A DNA stretch of 64,000 bases, taken from contig CM066913.1 of the NCBI GenBank assembly GCA_033964015.1, positions 9,852,953-9,916,952 of the forward strand, in the 5' to 3' direction. The notes beneath the pieces are model-generated. The model saw nothing but the letters and a program-made list of their open reading frames with translations. It did no database searches and had not been told where the DNA came from. The stretch comes from Scolanthus callimorphus. Taxonomy: Eukaryota > Cnidaria > Anthozoa > Actiniaria > Edwardsiidae. The translations under genes were made by a program, and so were the position numbers. Of the stretch, positions 53,808 through 64,000 are shown piece by piece; the first letter of the stretch is position 1, and every line of letters begins with the position of its first letter.

Positions 53808-56800
53808 TCACATCGACAGCAGAGGTACACATAGATGTTTGTAACCCTTCGATAGCCTTAGATCCCCCATATTATACATGGCCTTGACAAACTCCGCAAC
53901 CTGCCCTTCAATTACTTTGCTTTTAACTACTTCATGAACCTTTATAAGGTCAACCAAGCCATCACTAACAGGCGAGCTGAACTCTTGTAACGCATTCTCT
54001 AAGAGTTTGACAGAGTCTTTGCAGTGGTAAGCGCTGGGTGGATCGCCTAGGCCAGCTCTCACGCGCACGGATTTTATCATGCAGTATTTCAAAGTGTCTG
54101 CGAAAGAACGGTGTCCATTGTTATCTGTACCGTGGAACCAGGAACGGAAATTACCTGGCCAGGACGCTTGGCAGTGGCTAAGAAACGAGTCGTATGTAGC
54201 TTCATTCTCTTGCTCCACAAGGCAACTAGAATCCTCGGAAACTTCACCGAAAATGTGTTGCGCAATAAGCTGTGAAACTTGCTTGCTTAGGTGGAGCTCG
54301 TCACATTTCGATTTCAGTGTAGACTTCGCTTTTTCGAAACAGCACAAATGGACGTTGCCTGAGTTCTGTGGCTGCGAGGGAAAGCTTGTTTCCATGCCCA
54401 ATGACAACGCTCCCCCGTCTGTACCATAAACCACAGACGTGATGCCAGCTCGTGTAAGATTATCAGCGAAGTACTGATAATCCGCCTTGTCGTGTGTATG
54501 GCTTGTCATGTAAGCCAGGAGTACTACCGGGTGATTGCTGGTATCATCATGATGCACGAACATTGGCAACTGACTTGTCATAGTGATGACGTAATGCTGG
54601 CCTAGTTTGTGAGCTAGTCGGACGCTTGCTTGTGATTTTGGGGTCTTACCAGAACAAAATGTTTTCAGCCAATGCTCCTGTACCTCCCCCATCGCGAATG
54701 TACGCACGTTTAGTGTCCTGCATCCGTCAATAATCAAAGAACTGAAGGACACATCTCGCACAATATCATCATTCTGTAAATACAGTAACAGCTTTGAGTG
54801 GGTCAGGGACAAGTTTAGAGTCTGCTTTCGGCTTGTTGGAATTGACACCTTGCAATATGTTGTATAGATCTGCTTTAGCTGTATCTGGATCCTGAGCGCG
54901 AGATGGCTTTGAAATCTTGGGTAACGTTGATGATGTAGACGCCACTACAACTGCTTCATCCTCGTGGTCTGCCGCCACATCATCCAAGTCTTCTTCCAAG
55001 CTGACATCTCTGACCCTAGAAGCTGAAAGTTTTCTGAGCTCACGGGAAGGCCTTCTAAGATCCCTGCTTCCCCTAACAATTCCAGGGGCTATCTCCACCG
55101 CACCACCCGTTATGCTTACATTCATATGTGGAGGAACCTTGTAAAATATCACGCCATACTTTAAGGCGACTCCGTTCTTCTCAACCCTACTCACCACCCT
55201 TGTAAACCCTTTGATATCCTTGTGCCAGCTATACTGCCTTTTTAAGCGATAGTTCTCGTATCCTTGGGACACCGTTTCTAAATCTGAGCATTTATCCAGA
55301 GATTTGAAATCTAATACCGATCCATCACTTCCAACTTTCACACTAAGGAATCTTACAGGGGTTGAGTGACGTCCAAACTCTTTGTTGTCAGCTGCAATTA
55401 TATCTCGGTGATGCACTGTGTGTACGTCAATAATAAAACATGAGGTCCTTGATACCCGACCAGGGGCGTGGTCACACACATAACGCTTGTCAAACTTACT
55501 GGAGATACAAATTTCCAATAACTGCTTTATAGGGATACCTTTTTCATCGTAAGTGTAGATCGGGCAACCATTGACTTCATCTAAAGACACATGAAAAAAG
55601 GCATCAAGTTTGTGCAATGGAAATTCAGGGGAAATTCAGGGAGGCATAACTAAGGGGTGTCCTAGGGTGCATGTTTAATAATAATAATAATAAAATTTCT
55701 TATATAGCGCGCATACATTTCTGTTCTGCGCACTTTACAATGGTAATAATAATGAAAATAAATCGTTTAAATCATATAAAAACTGGGTATAAAATCTTAC
55801 AATGCTAATGGAAAAAAAATTATATTTTTTTAAATAATAAAAAGGGTAGTAAAAGCTAAAATTATAAAAAAAAAAGAAACAACACATCATATGCAATCTT
55901 AAAAAGATGGGTCTTTAAAAGTTGTTTAAAACTGTTCACATTGGAGCAGATGTTTTATTACCCCCCCCCCCCCTCCCCACCCCCTTTGGGGGCAGTAAAA
56001 TAGTGAACATTAAAGGAAAAATCGACACCGTGGTCTGGGTCATCATACATTTTCAGTAGTTGTGACCCCTCAATTCATCTTTAGTGAAATACAAAGGTTA
56101 TATGAGAAGTTTCCAACAAGGAAAAAGGAGAAATGCAAAAAAATGTATTGGAAAAAATGTATATTCTTTTTCCTGGGAAATGTGGAAAAGGTCCTCATGT
56201 TGCTTTTGGCTTTTTTATCATCCTATAAAGGATGACTTGTGGCAATTCTTATTACCTGGGGTGCTAACCATGTCTGTGCAGTTGTTTGAGTCATTACTGG
56301 CTGTATTTCCTGGCAAAACGGTCACCTCAGAGACCATGTCATGATCCCCCTCTACTGTAAGAATGTTATCAACAAAGATGACATTCATGCCAGAATCATC
56401 AGCTGAGAGGTGAAAAAAAGCAAAATCACACTGTATGCATGTCATGGAGATTATTTCATTGGCAGATAAAAAATGGCATGCAGTAAATAAGAAATAATTC
56501 AGTCCATCTGTCTGGTCTGTCCATTGCCATAGGTCATCCTACTGCCTGTGTCAGTTGGCCACATGGGACTGAGCCCCCAGGGGGTACTTCAAGGTCAAAA
56601 TGGTGAAAATCAAAAATCAGAAAATTCCACCCTAAAAAAATACTCCTAGACTGTTCTGTCTATCTATCCCGGCGGGGTACTCCTTATATTGGACTATAAA
56701 GGATGCTCGGCCCGAAAGGGGTAGGGTTTTCCAGCTGGAGGTATAAGAAAGGGGTAGGGTTTTCCGGCTGGGTATGAGAAAGGGGTAGGGTTTCAGGCTG

Positions 56801-57296
56801 GACTGAGTATAAAGAAGAGTAGGGAAATTGTAATTTTGGTATAAAAAAGGGTTTGTATTTCACTGTTTTTTTCAACCGCAATGCAGGAGCAAAACCGTTT
56901 CTTTTTTAACAGAGCACAAAAGCGATTTTTTAGGCTTGTATAAGAAAGGGGTACCTTTTTGGGCTTTGGTATAAGAAAGGGGTACCTTTTTTGCTCTAAA
57001 ATTGGTATAAAGAAGGTAAGGGGTCCAGAATCTGGGCCAAGCATCCCCGTACAAAAGTTTTGGGAGTACCTCTCCCCCCCTCCTGTCTGTCTGTCTGTAT
57101 CTGTCCATTTGTCTGTCAAAATCATGGTACCCACCTGCAGGGACAATCTCACCATCAGGGGGGTGAGGCTCATTCTCTTTGCCTCATGATTATCAGTTAC
57201 ATCATTAGAAATCAAGCATCTCTTTCTTTCATTTTCTTGTTGTTCTAACAATGAAGATAAGCTGTACACTCTTTCAGCCATCTCATGAGGACTTCC
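53808..57296 (-). CDS. MULE-type transposase-domain gene, multi-exon (two one-base frameshifts)
   Basis: Three exons join in phase: 57296-57135, 56402-56256 and 55580-53808. Exon 1 encodes a charged segment (MAERVYSLSSLLEQQENERK), which leads via DGEIVPA into ADDSGMNVIFVDNI in exon 2. Exon 3 is the bulk. It carries a MULE-like core with FVHHDDTSNHPVVLLAYM, then VVYGTDGGALSLGMETSFP (the conserved TDG...A...FP block), VHLCCFEKAKSTLK and SVRVRAGLGDPPSAYH. Single bases are missing in the C run at 57158-57163 and between 54770 and 54848, where GVNSNKPKADSKLVPDPLKA must continue into NDDIVRDVSF. The gene may be a MULE transposon with introns or a host gene derived from one. I see no terminal inverted repeats and no zinc finger. 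A possible upstream exon is listed separately. Confidence 0.65.
55677..55745. repeat. (AAT)n plus SINE/LINE tail remnant
   Basis: An (ATA)n microsatellite is followed by TTATATAGCGCGCATAC and CACTTTACAA, the inverted form of the common 3' tail seen at 27585-27672. It lies in the second intron of the MULE-type gene. Confidence 0.45.
56690..57055. repeat. Degenerate tandem repeat in MULE-gene intron 1
   Basis: About eight copies of TATAAGAAAGGGGTAGGGTTT or the variant TATAAGAAAGGGGTACCTTT occur. The element edges near 56570 and 57060 carry G/C runs. The minus-strand frames rich in FLIPK are produced by the repeat. Confidence 0.7.
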
Positions 57297-57569
57297 CTAT
57301 TAAAAAATTAAAATAAATAAAAAGCAAACTGACAAGTTTTGGCAGAAACATATAAGTGAGTTATATGTTTCTGGTTTTGGGTATCACACAATGGAAACAA
57401 ATACTCATGTTGTTTCAATCCATACTAACATCATAGGTAAAGTCTCAAACTTTTGTTTGGGAGCTGTAATTGCCACTGTCTATATACATGCCATAGAACT
57501 CTCCAAACCCTGTTTAGGCTCATTGTAACAGTTTGACAACTTTTTCTCACTGCCCTTCATGGGATATAT

Positions 57570-58122
57570 GATATTATTATTCAGCCATGCCACTATCTCG
57601 GTTCTGATTGGCTAAGAGTACGCAGCGAAACCTTGTTGGCGCGCAGTGCCTGACGTCATACTACAGACATTAGGATTGATGCACTCTAATGACGTCATAA
57701 CGCAAGCCAATAGGTTTGGCCGCCATCTTGGTTTTCATTTCCGAATTGAAAGCCGGTTTTGCGAATATTCTCGTTGAATCTGTTATGATTTTTGCCAAGA
57801 GATCATTGCTCAGGATATCTAAACATCAACTATGGCTATCTGAATTGAATACAAAAAGGAAAATACCAATGGACGTAAGATGAAGTTGAAAAACCGTGTC
57901 GCCGTGCACGGCCTCATCGTTGACTTCGTTTAGCTAGGTGAGAATTCTTGGTTGCTGAATAATAAAACAATTATTGAATTCGGTTTTCGCATGATAGTGA
58001 GATTTGTCAACGCCTCGAGTTAGTGTTATCCGCCTCAGCTTCGCTTCGGCAGATAACACAAACCTCGGCGTTGCCAAATCTCACTATCATGCTCAACCTC
58101 ATCCAATAAGTGTTAATTATTA
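57570..58122 (-). repeat. Dispersed repeat, copy B, with 104-bp hairpin
   Basis: This is the reverse-orientation copy of the repeat nested in the p38 intron (14105-14634) and is highly similar over its length. It preserves the hairpin at 57989-58092: GCATGATAGTGAGATTTG on the left pairs with CAAATCTCACTATCATGC on the right, and inner blocks pair too. Copy A has lost part of it. Confidence 0.8.
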
Positions 58123-58547
58123 TCCAGCACATCGATGCACTGCCCAAATATGGTCATTGGAACGCCAATAGCTGTCTTCTGTACATGACAGCTATCCTGC
58201 GATATCCGTCTCTGAGGAAAATATGATTTTTTGAGCTCGTAAATAATACACAAAAGCCATTTTTTTAAGCTACCCCCTCCCACCATGTCCAAAAAAAAAC
58301 CTTTTTGACATTTACTGTACAACATATTATAGATATATATCAACAAACTATAATCGGGGACAATCAATCTTTCGGAATTGTGAGTCACAAATGAAATGCA
58401 ATTTCAAAGCTAGAAATTTCTATGTTGGTTCTGCAATTTTCGGTTTTTGGTTTCGTTATTCGAAAGTGTTACGAAAATTTCGCCTAAATACGTAACTAGA
58501 ATCTAGACGTGACTAAAGAGATCCTGCTGAAACTACAAATACCTCAC

Positions 58548-58687
58548 CTGGAAAAACTATAATTCAAGACTTCACTGTTTTTGGCTACAATGCGAACGGA
58601 AAACGAAAGGGGCAACTTGATTTCGCTGCCCTGTAGTGAAGACGCTGAAAATCGGAAACACGAAAGTGCAACTATCCCATGAGCCAT
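58548..58687 (-). CDS. Possible first exon of the MULE-type gene (weak)
   Basis: An ATG at 58687 opens 46 codons (MAHGIVALSCFRFSASSLQG and on) to a good donor (TCCAG/gtgagg). Its phase does not match the next known exon without a further intervening exon or an indel. It could equally be a chance frame. It lies 349 bp from, and divergent to, the SLC35D start. Confidence 0.2.
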
Positions 58688-59036
58688 AGCGCTCTGGATT
58701 CTAGACACAGGCTACCCGTCCAGTGCCACCAAGAGCAATGATTTATCACAAGAACTTTTACATGTAGATCTGTAAAAATGCATAAACACATGAATAACAA
58801 GCTTTTTTCTTGAAAAACAATTTCCTCTACAAAATTCTGATTGGAAACAAAATTATTTTAACAGTTTTCCATTTCGCGCGCCTGCTGTATAGCAGTTCCA
58901 ACTGACTAGCGGTTGTCTTGTGCAGGACTAAATAAAATATCAACATGGCGGCGTTTCACACGTTCCGATTAATCACTTCGCATCTGAGGTTTTGCTCGAA
59001 ATGCCTGTCAAGATTCCCCTAAGTTTGGAATAAAAG

Positions 59037-62000
59037 ATGGCTGTAGTGTCTTTGGCAAGACGGGTTTTGGCCGCGCTGTTTTACGGAGTTTGTTCATTCC
59101 TGATTGTCGTAGTGAACAAGAGAGTCCTAACAACATGGGGGTGAGTAAGAATCTAATTAATAATGCAAAGAAAGATCAACTTGAAATACTTGTCCGTTTT
59201 TGATAGAAACGCTATTAAAAAAAATCCCCTAACTTTATTAAGATAGAGATAGTAAACTGTGATATTTCAAATAGGAAAAGCTACGTTGTAATCCTGTTAT
59301 CGCTCGCTTGTAACGTGGCTTTCTTGTTGTTGAGAGGTTAAAAGCCCGGGGGGGAACTCCCATATTTTTTGACCGGGATGATCGTCGTATCTTTTAGGGG
59401 TTAAAATCACGGGGCCTTGGTCGTCTCTTTTAGGGTGATCTTAATCTTCAATAAAATTAGGGAGATTGGTATCTTTTAGGGCCGAAATATGTGTCCAAAT
59501 TGTTTTCTCTCATGATGGTGCTTCTAAAAACCGTGTAAGAAAGAGAGATACTCGATGAGAACATATGGGTCGCGATTTAGGGAGCGGATTATTTTGTTTT
59601 CCTTGGTGTTTGCCCAAAACCGGAAAACGAACCTTGTCACGTGTTAGACTGTTAGGGGACTTTTGATGGCGGATACAAAAGCTATAAGACAGGGTTCCTT
59701 GAAAACCTGGAAAGTCATGGATTTTAGAAATGTCCTTTTCCAGGCCTGGAATTTTTACAAAAGCCCATCAAAGTCAAAGTCATTAACAGTCATGAAAATC
59801 CCGGAAGAATATTTACGAGATATTGGGAATGTTTCGTCTAAAATTTTGAATTAATGATACCCATGTTCCTCTTATCGTGCGTGAAAACCTGCATTTTTCA
59901 CTATGAGGTCATCAATTTTCAAAACATCCTTGAAAAGGTCCTTAAATTTTGAAAAACAGAAAACATGGGAACCCTGTAAGAGATCAAGTGAGACTTTGAC
60001 ATACGCTGTTCTTCAGCTTTTCAATTTTCTAGTCACTAAGTGTTATTTAACTGAAATGGCGGATACAAAGCTGAAACACACTGACACTAGAACAAAAAAA
60101 CAGAGGAACAGGCAAACAGGGAAAACAGAGGAAACAGGAAACAGAGGAAACAGGCAAACAAGGAGACAGGGCAAATGGGGAAAACAGGGGAACAGAGGAA
60201 ACATGGAAAACGGGGAAAACGGGGAAACAGGCAAACAGGGGAAACATGGAAAACGGGCAAACAGGGGAAACATTGAAAATGGTAAAAGGGGAAACATGGA
60301 AAACAGGCAAACAGGGGAAACATGGAAAATAGGGAAACATGGAAAACGGGCAAACAGGGGAAACAGGGAAAACAGAGGAAACAGGCAAACAGGGAAAACA
60401 GAGGAAACATGGAAAACGGGCAAACAGGGGAAACGGGCAAACAGGGAAACAGGCAAACAGGGGAAACATGGAAAACGGGCAAACAGGGGAAACGGGCAAA
60501 CAGGGGAAACAGGCAAACAGGGGAAACATGGAAAACGGGCAAACAGGGAAACAGGGCAAACAGGGGAAACATGGAAAACGGGCAAACAGGGGAAACAGGC
60601 AAACAGGGGAAACATGGAAAACGGGCAAACAGGGGAAACATTGAAAACGGGCAAACAGGGGAAACATGGAAAACAGGCAAACAGGGAAACATGGAAAACA
60701 GGGAACATGGAAAACGGGCAAACAGGGAAACATGGAAAACGGACAAACAGGGGAAACAGGGAAAACAGAGGAAACAGGCAAACAGGAAACAGAGGAAACA
60801 GGGCAAACAGGGGAAACATGGAAACGGCAAACTGGAGAACAGAGGAAACAGGCAAACAAGGAAACATGGAAAACAGAGGAACAGGGAAAAACGGGCAAAC
60901 AGGGAAAACAGGGGAGAAAACAGGTAGACAGGGCAAACAGGGAACTGAGGAAAACTGAGGAAACAGGCAAATAGATGAGAAGACGATAAATGAGAAACAA
61001 ACACAGAAATTTCTTGATGGGTATCTTTACCTGTTACCTGTCTCCTTCATGCCTACTTTGCACATAAGGCCTCATCTTTTAGGGTATCTTTTTAGGGTAA
61101 GAAATTATTTGAGCCACGCCATGGCCCGCCATGTTTGGTATCTTTTAGGGGTGAAACTGAAAATTTCCGACGATCATCCCCGGTCAAAAAATATGGGAGT
61201 CCCCCCCACACACACCACACACCAGCCTATTAGAGTCGTGTTAAAGTAAAAGAAATTTTATTCCAAATGATCATATTTCAATTTTCAAAATAAGCAAATA
61301 CCTGTTACTACTCTTTTATTTTTTCCAGATTTCCTTCTTTCCAGTTTATTGGTATAGGTCAGGTAAGGAATAATGATTTCAAGCCCTACCTTTAACAATA
61401 AATGTTTTTTTCCAACTCCTTGTCAGGGATTTCAATAAGTTATGAAGTAGCAGGCTAAGTTTGGAAGTAGGCAGCTAGTTTTTGGAGGTCCTGTACGAAG
61501 CCATAAGGCAATTTCGGTAGCAGAAAAGGCATTTTCCAACGTCTTGAGGGCAAGATAATTGGCATATTCATATTGTTTCAACAGATGGCAGCCACAGTCA
61601 TTGTTCTCTACTCTGCCAAGACAATGAATATAATAACTTTTCCAGATTTTGATACAACTGTATTCCAAAGGTATTATTAATTTATTTGTATTGCAGTAAT
61701 ATTTTGGAAGTTTTAATGGAGGTTCAACAATACTGATTAATTATACTTGTAATGCCATCTTTCTGTGTTTGCCCTCATTAGGTTTGGCCTCTCCCTTTTG
61801 TTTATGTATGTAATCTTGTTTTTGGACTTGGTAGTACAAAACGACTCAAGTAAGTTGGAATTTCATGATATAATTGTTGTTCCTCCCTCAGAAAATATGT
61901 GAAAATCCTCCACCATGGTTCCACTCTTGTGTGATTCCAGAAACAATCCAGAGCCCACTACCCCCTCCCCCAGGCTCTCTGGTATTTCCCCTTCTATTGG

Positions 62001-63637
62001 TGAAGCGTTAATTTTTTTTCTTAGAACCATACACTGTGAAATTGGATCTTACGAACAATGATCTGTCTCCAGAAAAGCTGGATTTAAATGAAATACACAC
62101 CTGTACTTCTGTAGCTGAAATAAAAAAAATACAACAGATTGAGCTTGACCAATCTTTTAATTTCTATTTGCAGTTTGCCCATGTTTACTGTTTTAAGAAG
62201 ATTTTCCATACTGTTCACTATGATATTAGAATATGTCATATTAAAGTAAGTGGACCCACTTGTCTATATACTAATAGGACGCCACCCATTCCTAGACCAC
62301 CTCATACAATCTTAAGTAACACTTCTTGTGAAAAAGATCTAGATTTTGGCATTTACACCTGTCCACTCAGGGCCATAGCCACAGGTTTTTAAGTGGTCTG
62401 ATTTTCAAAGATGTCAGTCAGAGTAGGATATTCTCTGTGATTTGAGTTTTGTAATGTTGAGTGTGTTTGATGAAAATATTGTTTGGATGAGAAGTTGTCC
62501 AGTCAAAGCTGGACTAACTGCCCTGTTGGCTATGGCCTCAGCCTGCACTTGCTATTAACAAATGTTTTTAACCTTTCCTTAAAACAACACAGGCATAAAG
62601 CTCCTACTCAAGTACAGATGACTGTATTAATGATGATTACTGGAGCCCTGATTGCCGCAAGGTATTAACTGCTAAGTTCTGCGAACTCATATCCAGTCAG
62701 CTCCTGCTTCATCATATGGCCTTCTACTGGTACATGTAACAGCCATTTAAGGCCCTCTCTGATTGGCTGATTCACAGGGAAATGTTCCAGAAACCGATGC
62801 ATGGATGTGGAAATGGCCTAGTAATAAACATTTAAAAGAACATGAAAAAAAAAAACAGAACACTTCCAATGTTTTTTTTTTTTGTCTAACAAATATTACC
62901 CTGGCAACATATCCATCTGCTCATCCCAAGCTAAAGACAAGCAAAAAACTTAACAGCCATTGTCAAGAGAATGTTTTTTTACCAATGGAAACCATGTGGC
63001 ACATCCGTTCTTGTTGTCATGCCTTGTACTTTTTGTTCTCTACAAACAAGAAGTGGTTGGATCCAATATTTACTATTTTTTCTGTTGTTCTAATAGTGAC
63101 GACTTGGCATTTGATAGCTGGGGCTATACTTATATACTCCTCAATGATATTTTTACTGCTGCAAATGGTATGTTAATGAAGAAATGCATTGATAAAAATG
63201 ACTAAAAATTCCATAGCATTGTGTCCACAATGAATAAGCACTACACCTGTAGTAATGTTTCTCATTTTTGTTTAGGTGTATATGTAAAGAAGAAATTAGA
63301 TTCTAAGGTGAGTGAATTTTTCATCAGGTTGACATCCCTGACTGCATCCCCAGGATCAGGATTCAATAAAGAATCCCTCCCTCTGCACCATTTCACTGTT
63401 TTAGAAACTGAAAGCACGTTTTATGGTGTACATATGGTAGTTTTCAGCAAAATAGAGGTTACCTACTTTTGCAAGCATGAGTGGTTGATATTTTGATGAC
63501 TGGTAAATCAATAGCAATTTTATTTCTTCATTATCTCATTTCAGGAACTCAATAAGTATGGCCTTATGTTTTACAATGCCATGTTTATGATGGGGCCAGC
63601 TATTGTAATAGCATACTTAACTGGTGACTTACAAAAG
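59037..63637 (+). CDS. SLC35D-like: SLC35D-type nucleotide-sugar transporter (partial, 3' end beyond window)
   Basis: Nine exons are visible: 59037-59140, 61329-61362, 61585-61670, 61782-61849, 62174-62245, 62593-62661, 63097-63167, 63276-63307 and 63545-63637. The protein begins with a transmembrane segment (ALFYGVCSFLIVVVNKRVL) and reads through motifs of SLC35D1/D2: FPDFD, WPLPFVYVCNL, LPMFTVLRRFSILFTM, MTVLMMITGALIAA, DLAFDSWGYTYILLNDIFTA, VYVKKKLDSKELNKYGLMFY and YLTGDLQK. The last third of the protein lies beyond the right edge. Family members carry UDP-sugars into the Golgi or ER for glycan synthesis. Exon 3 ends in phase 2, but exon 4 reads correctly only in phase 0, so one base (probably a G at the ttagGTTTGG acceptor, 61781-61782) appears to be missing. 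Intron 1 is 2.2 kb and almost filled by a repeat element. Confidence 0.9.
59348..61207. mobile_element. MITE-family element enlarged by an internal minisatellite, SLC35D intron 1
   Basis: The ends are inverted: GGGGGGGAACTCCCATATTT on the left and, on the right, the complement of AAATATGGGAGTCCCCCCC. The similarity continues inward through GACCGGGATGATCGTC and a TATCTTTTAGGGG phrase. It is the same family as 22069-22421 but about five times longer, because the minisatellite at 60095-60970 lies inside it. Confidence 0.75.
60095..60970. repeat. 0.9-kb minisatellite of GGCAAACAGGGGAAACATGG type
   Basis: A higher-order array mixes a 16-base unit (GGCAAACAGGGGAAAC) with a 10-base unit (ATGGAAAACG). 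Almost no T occurs on the plus strand outside ATGG, so neither strand contains stop codons and long frames appear in many registers. That openness is a consequence of composition, not evidence of a protein. Confidence 0.9.
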
Positions 63638-64000
63638 GTAACAACTTTTAAGCCATGTATGTAGTTTTCCCACCCCTCCCTCAACACACACACACAAAAC
63701 ATCAAAGAGGGTTTAGCACAATCTTGAAATCTCAGGTTTTGTAGATGCTTTTGAAATAGGCCTTTTGAACTAGAGGTCACATGACCCTGCCACCCTTAAA
63801 TTGAGCAGCTTCACCCAAATGATACTCAGAAATGAAAAGAGCATAATATTGATTTTAGTAAAAAGCTCAAATTTCAACAAGCTACAATTCAAACTCAAAG
63901 AATGGGAGCTAAAATAAAACTTGCATTTTTACTAGGGTTGTATAGCTGGATTGCAAGCCTTGCTATCCAGTCATACAAATCTAGTAAAATATGCAGTTTT
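63638..64000 (+). other. SLC35D intron 9 (partial)
   Basis: The last 363 bases look intronic. An acceptor-like TTTTTACTAG near 63936 is followed by sequence that does not match the expected next SLC35D segment. Confidence 0.5.

Noticed and set aside
54079..54429. 116-codon plus-strand frame.
   Set aside because: It is the shadow of the MULE-type coding exon on the other strand.
59903..61004. Long open frames on both strands (up to 351 codons) with GKQGKHGKRANRGN-like or FPCLPV-like repeats.
   Set aside because: The underlying minisatellite lacks stop trinucleotides on either strand, so openness is compositional. It lies in an intron inside a MITE.

Overview
The window looks like animal nuclear DNA, most likely from a cnidarian such as a coral or sea anemone. 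The genes are split into many short exons by GT-AG introns. Their products are animal families: stabilin, p38 MAP kinase, nucleostemin/GNL3L, EXD2, digestive M14 carboxypeptidase, a MAM-domain protein, a clan-2-like cytochrome P450 and an SLC35D nucleotide-sugar transporter. Introns and intergenic DNA are full of short inverted-repeat (MITE-like) elements with poly-G/poly-C ends. The cnidarian assignment is an inference from this overall character; no single marker proves it.

Layout: (1) 210-3677, minus: the first three visible exons of a stabilin-like receptor, with a 5'-truncated LINE in intron 1. (2) 3970-9562: an apparently complete two-gene DNA transposon of the ISL2EU (Harbinger-related) type, with ~0.69-kb terminal inverted repeats, an intact THAP/DDE transposase and a SWIM-YqaJ-PHD protein. 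(3) 10191-17303, plus: a complete p38 MAP kinase in 11 exons, whose introns carry nested MITEs. (4) 21424-24749, minus: EXD2 in 5 exons, head-to-head with (5) 25158-33557, plus: a GNL3/GNL3L GTPase in 23 exons. (6) 33956-40038, minus: an M14A procarboxypeptidase in 10 exons, tail-to-tail with GNL3 and carrying a LINE insertion with a 12-bp target duplication. (7) 43258-48443, plus: a five-exon secreted PAN-like + MAM protein. (8) 51165-52658, minus: an intronless P450. (9) 53808-57296, minus: a multi-exon gene with a MULE-type transposase domain. (10) 59037 to beyond the window end, plus: an SLC35D-type transporter with a ~0.9-kb minisatellite in intron 1.

The genes do not form a pathway or operon; they are ordinary neighbours in an animal genome. 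Two arrangements matter for regulation: EXD2 and GNL3 share a ~0.4-kb divergent promoter with three YY1-like motifs, and GNL3 and the carboxypeptidase converge within 0.4 kb.

Five reconstructed genes need a single missing base to stay in frame, seven sites in all. For most of the conserved host genes the intron phases and family alignment independently confirm the correction. This pattern suggests residual indel errors in the assembly more than pseudogenes. I did not find a clearly new biological system. The best leads are the intact ISL2EU element, the lysine in the carboxypeptidase specificity pocket, the MULE-derived multi-exon gene, and the paired or nested hairpin MITEs.
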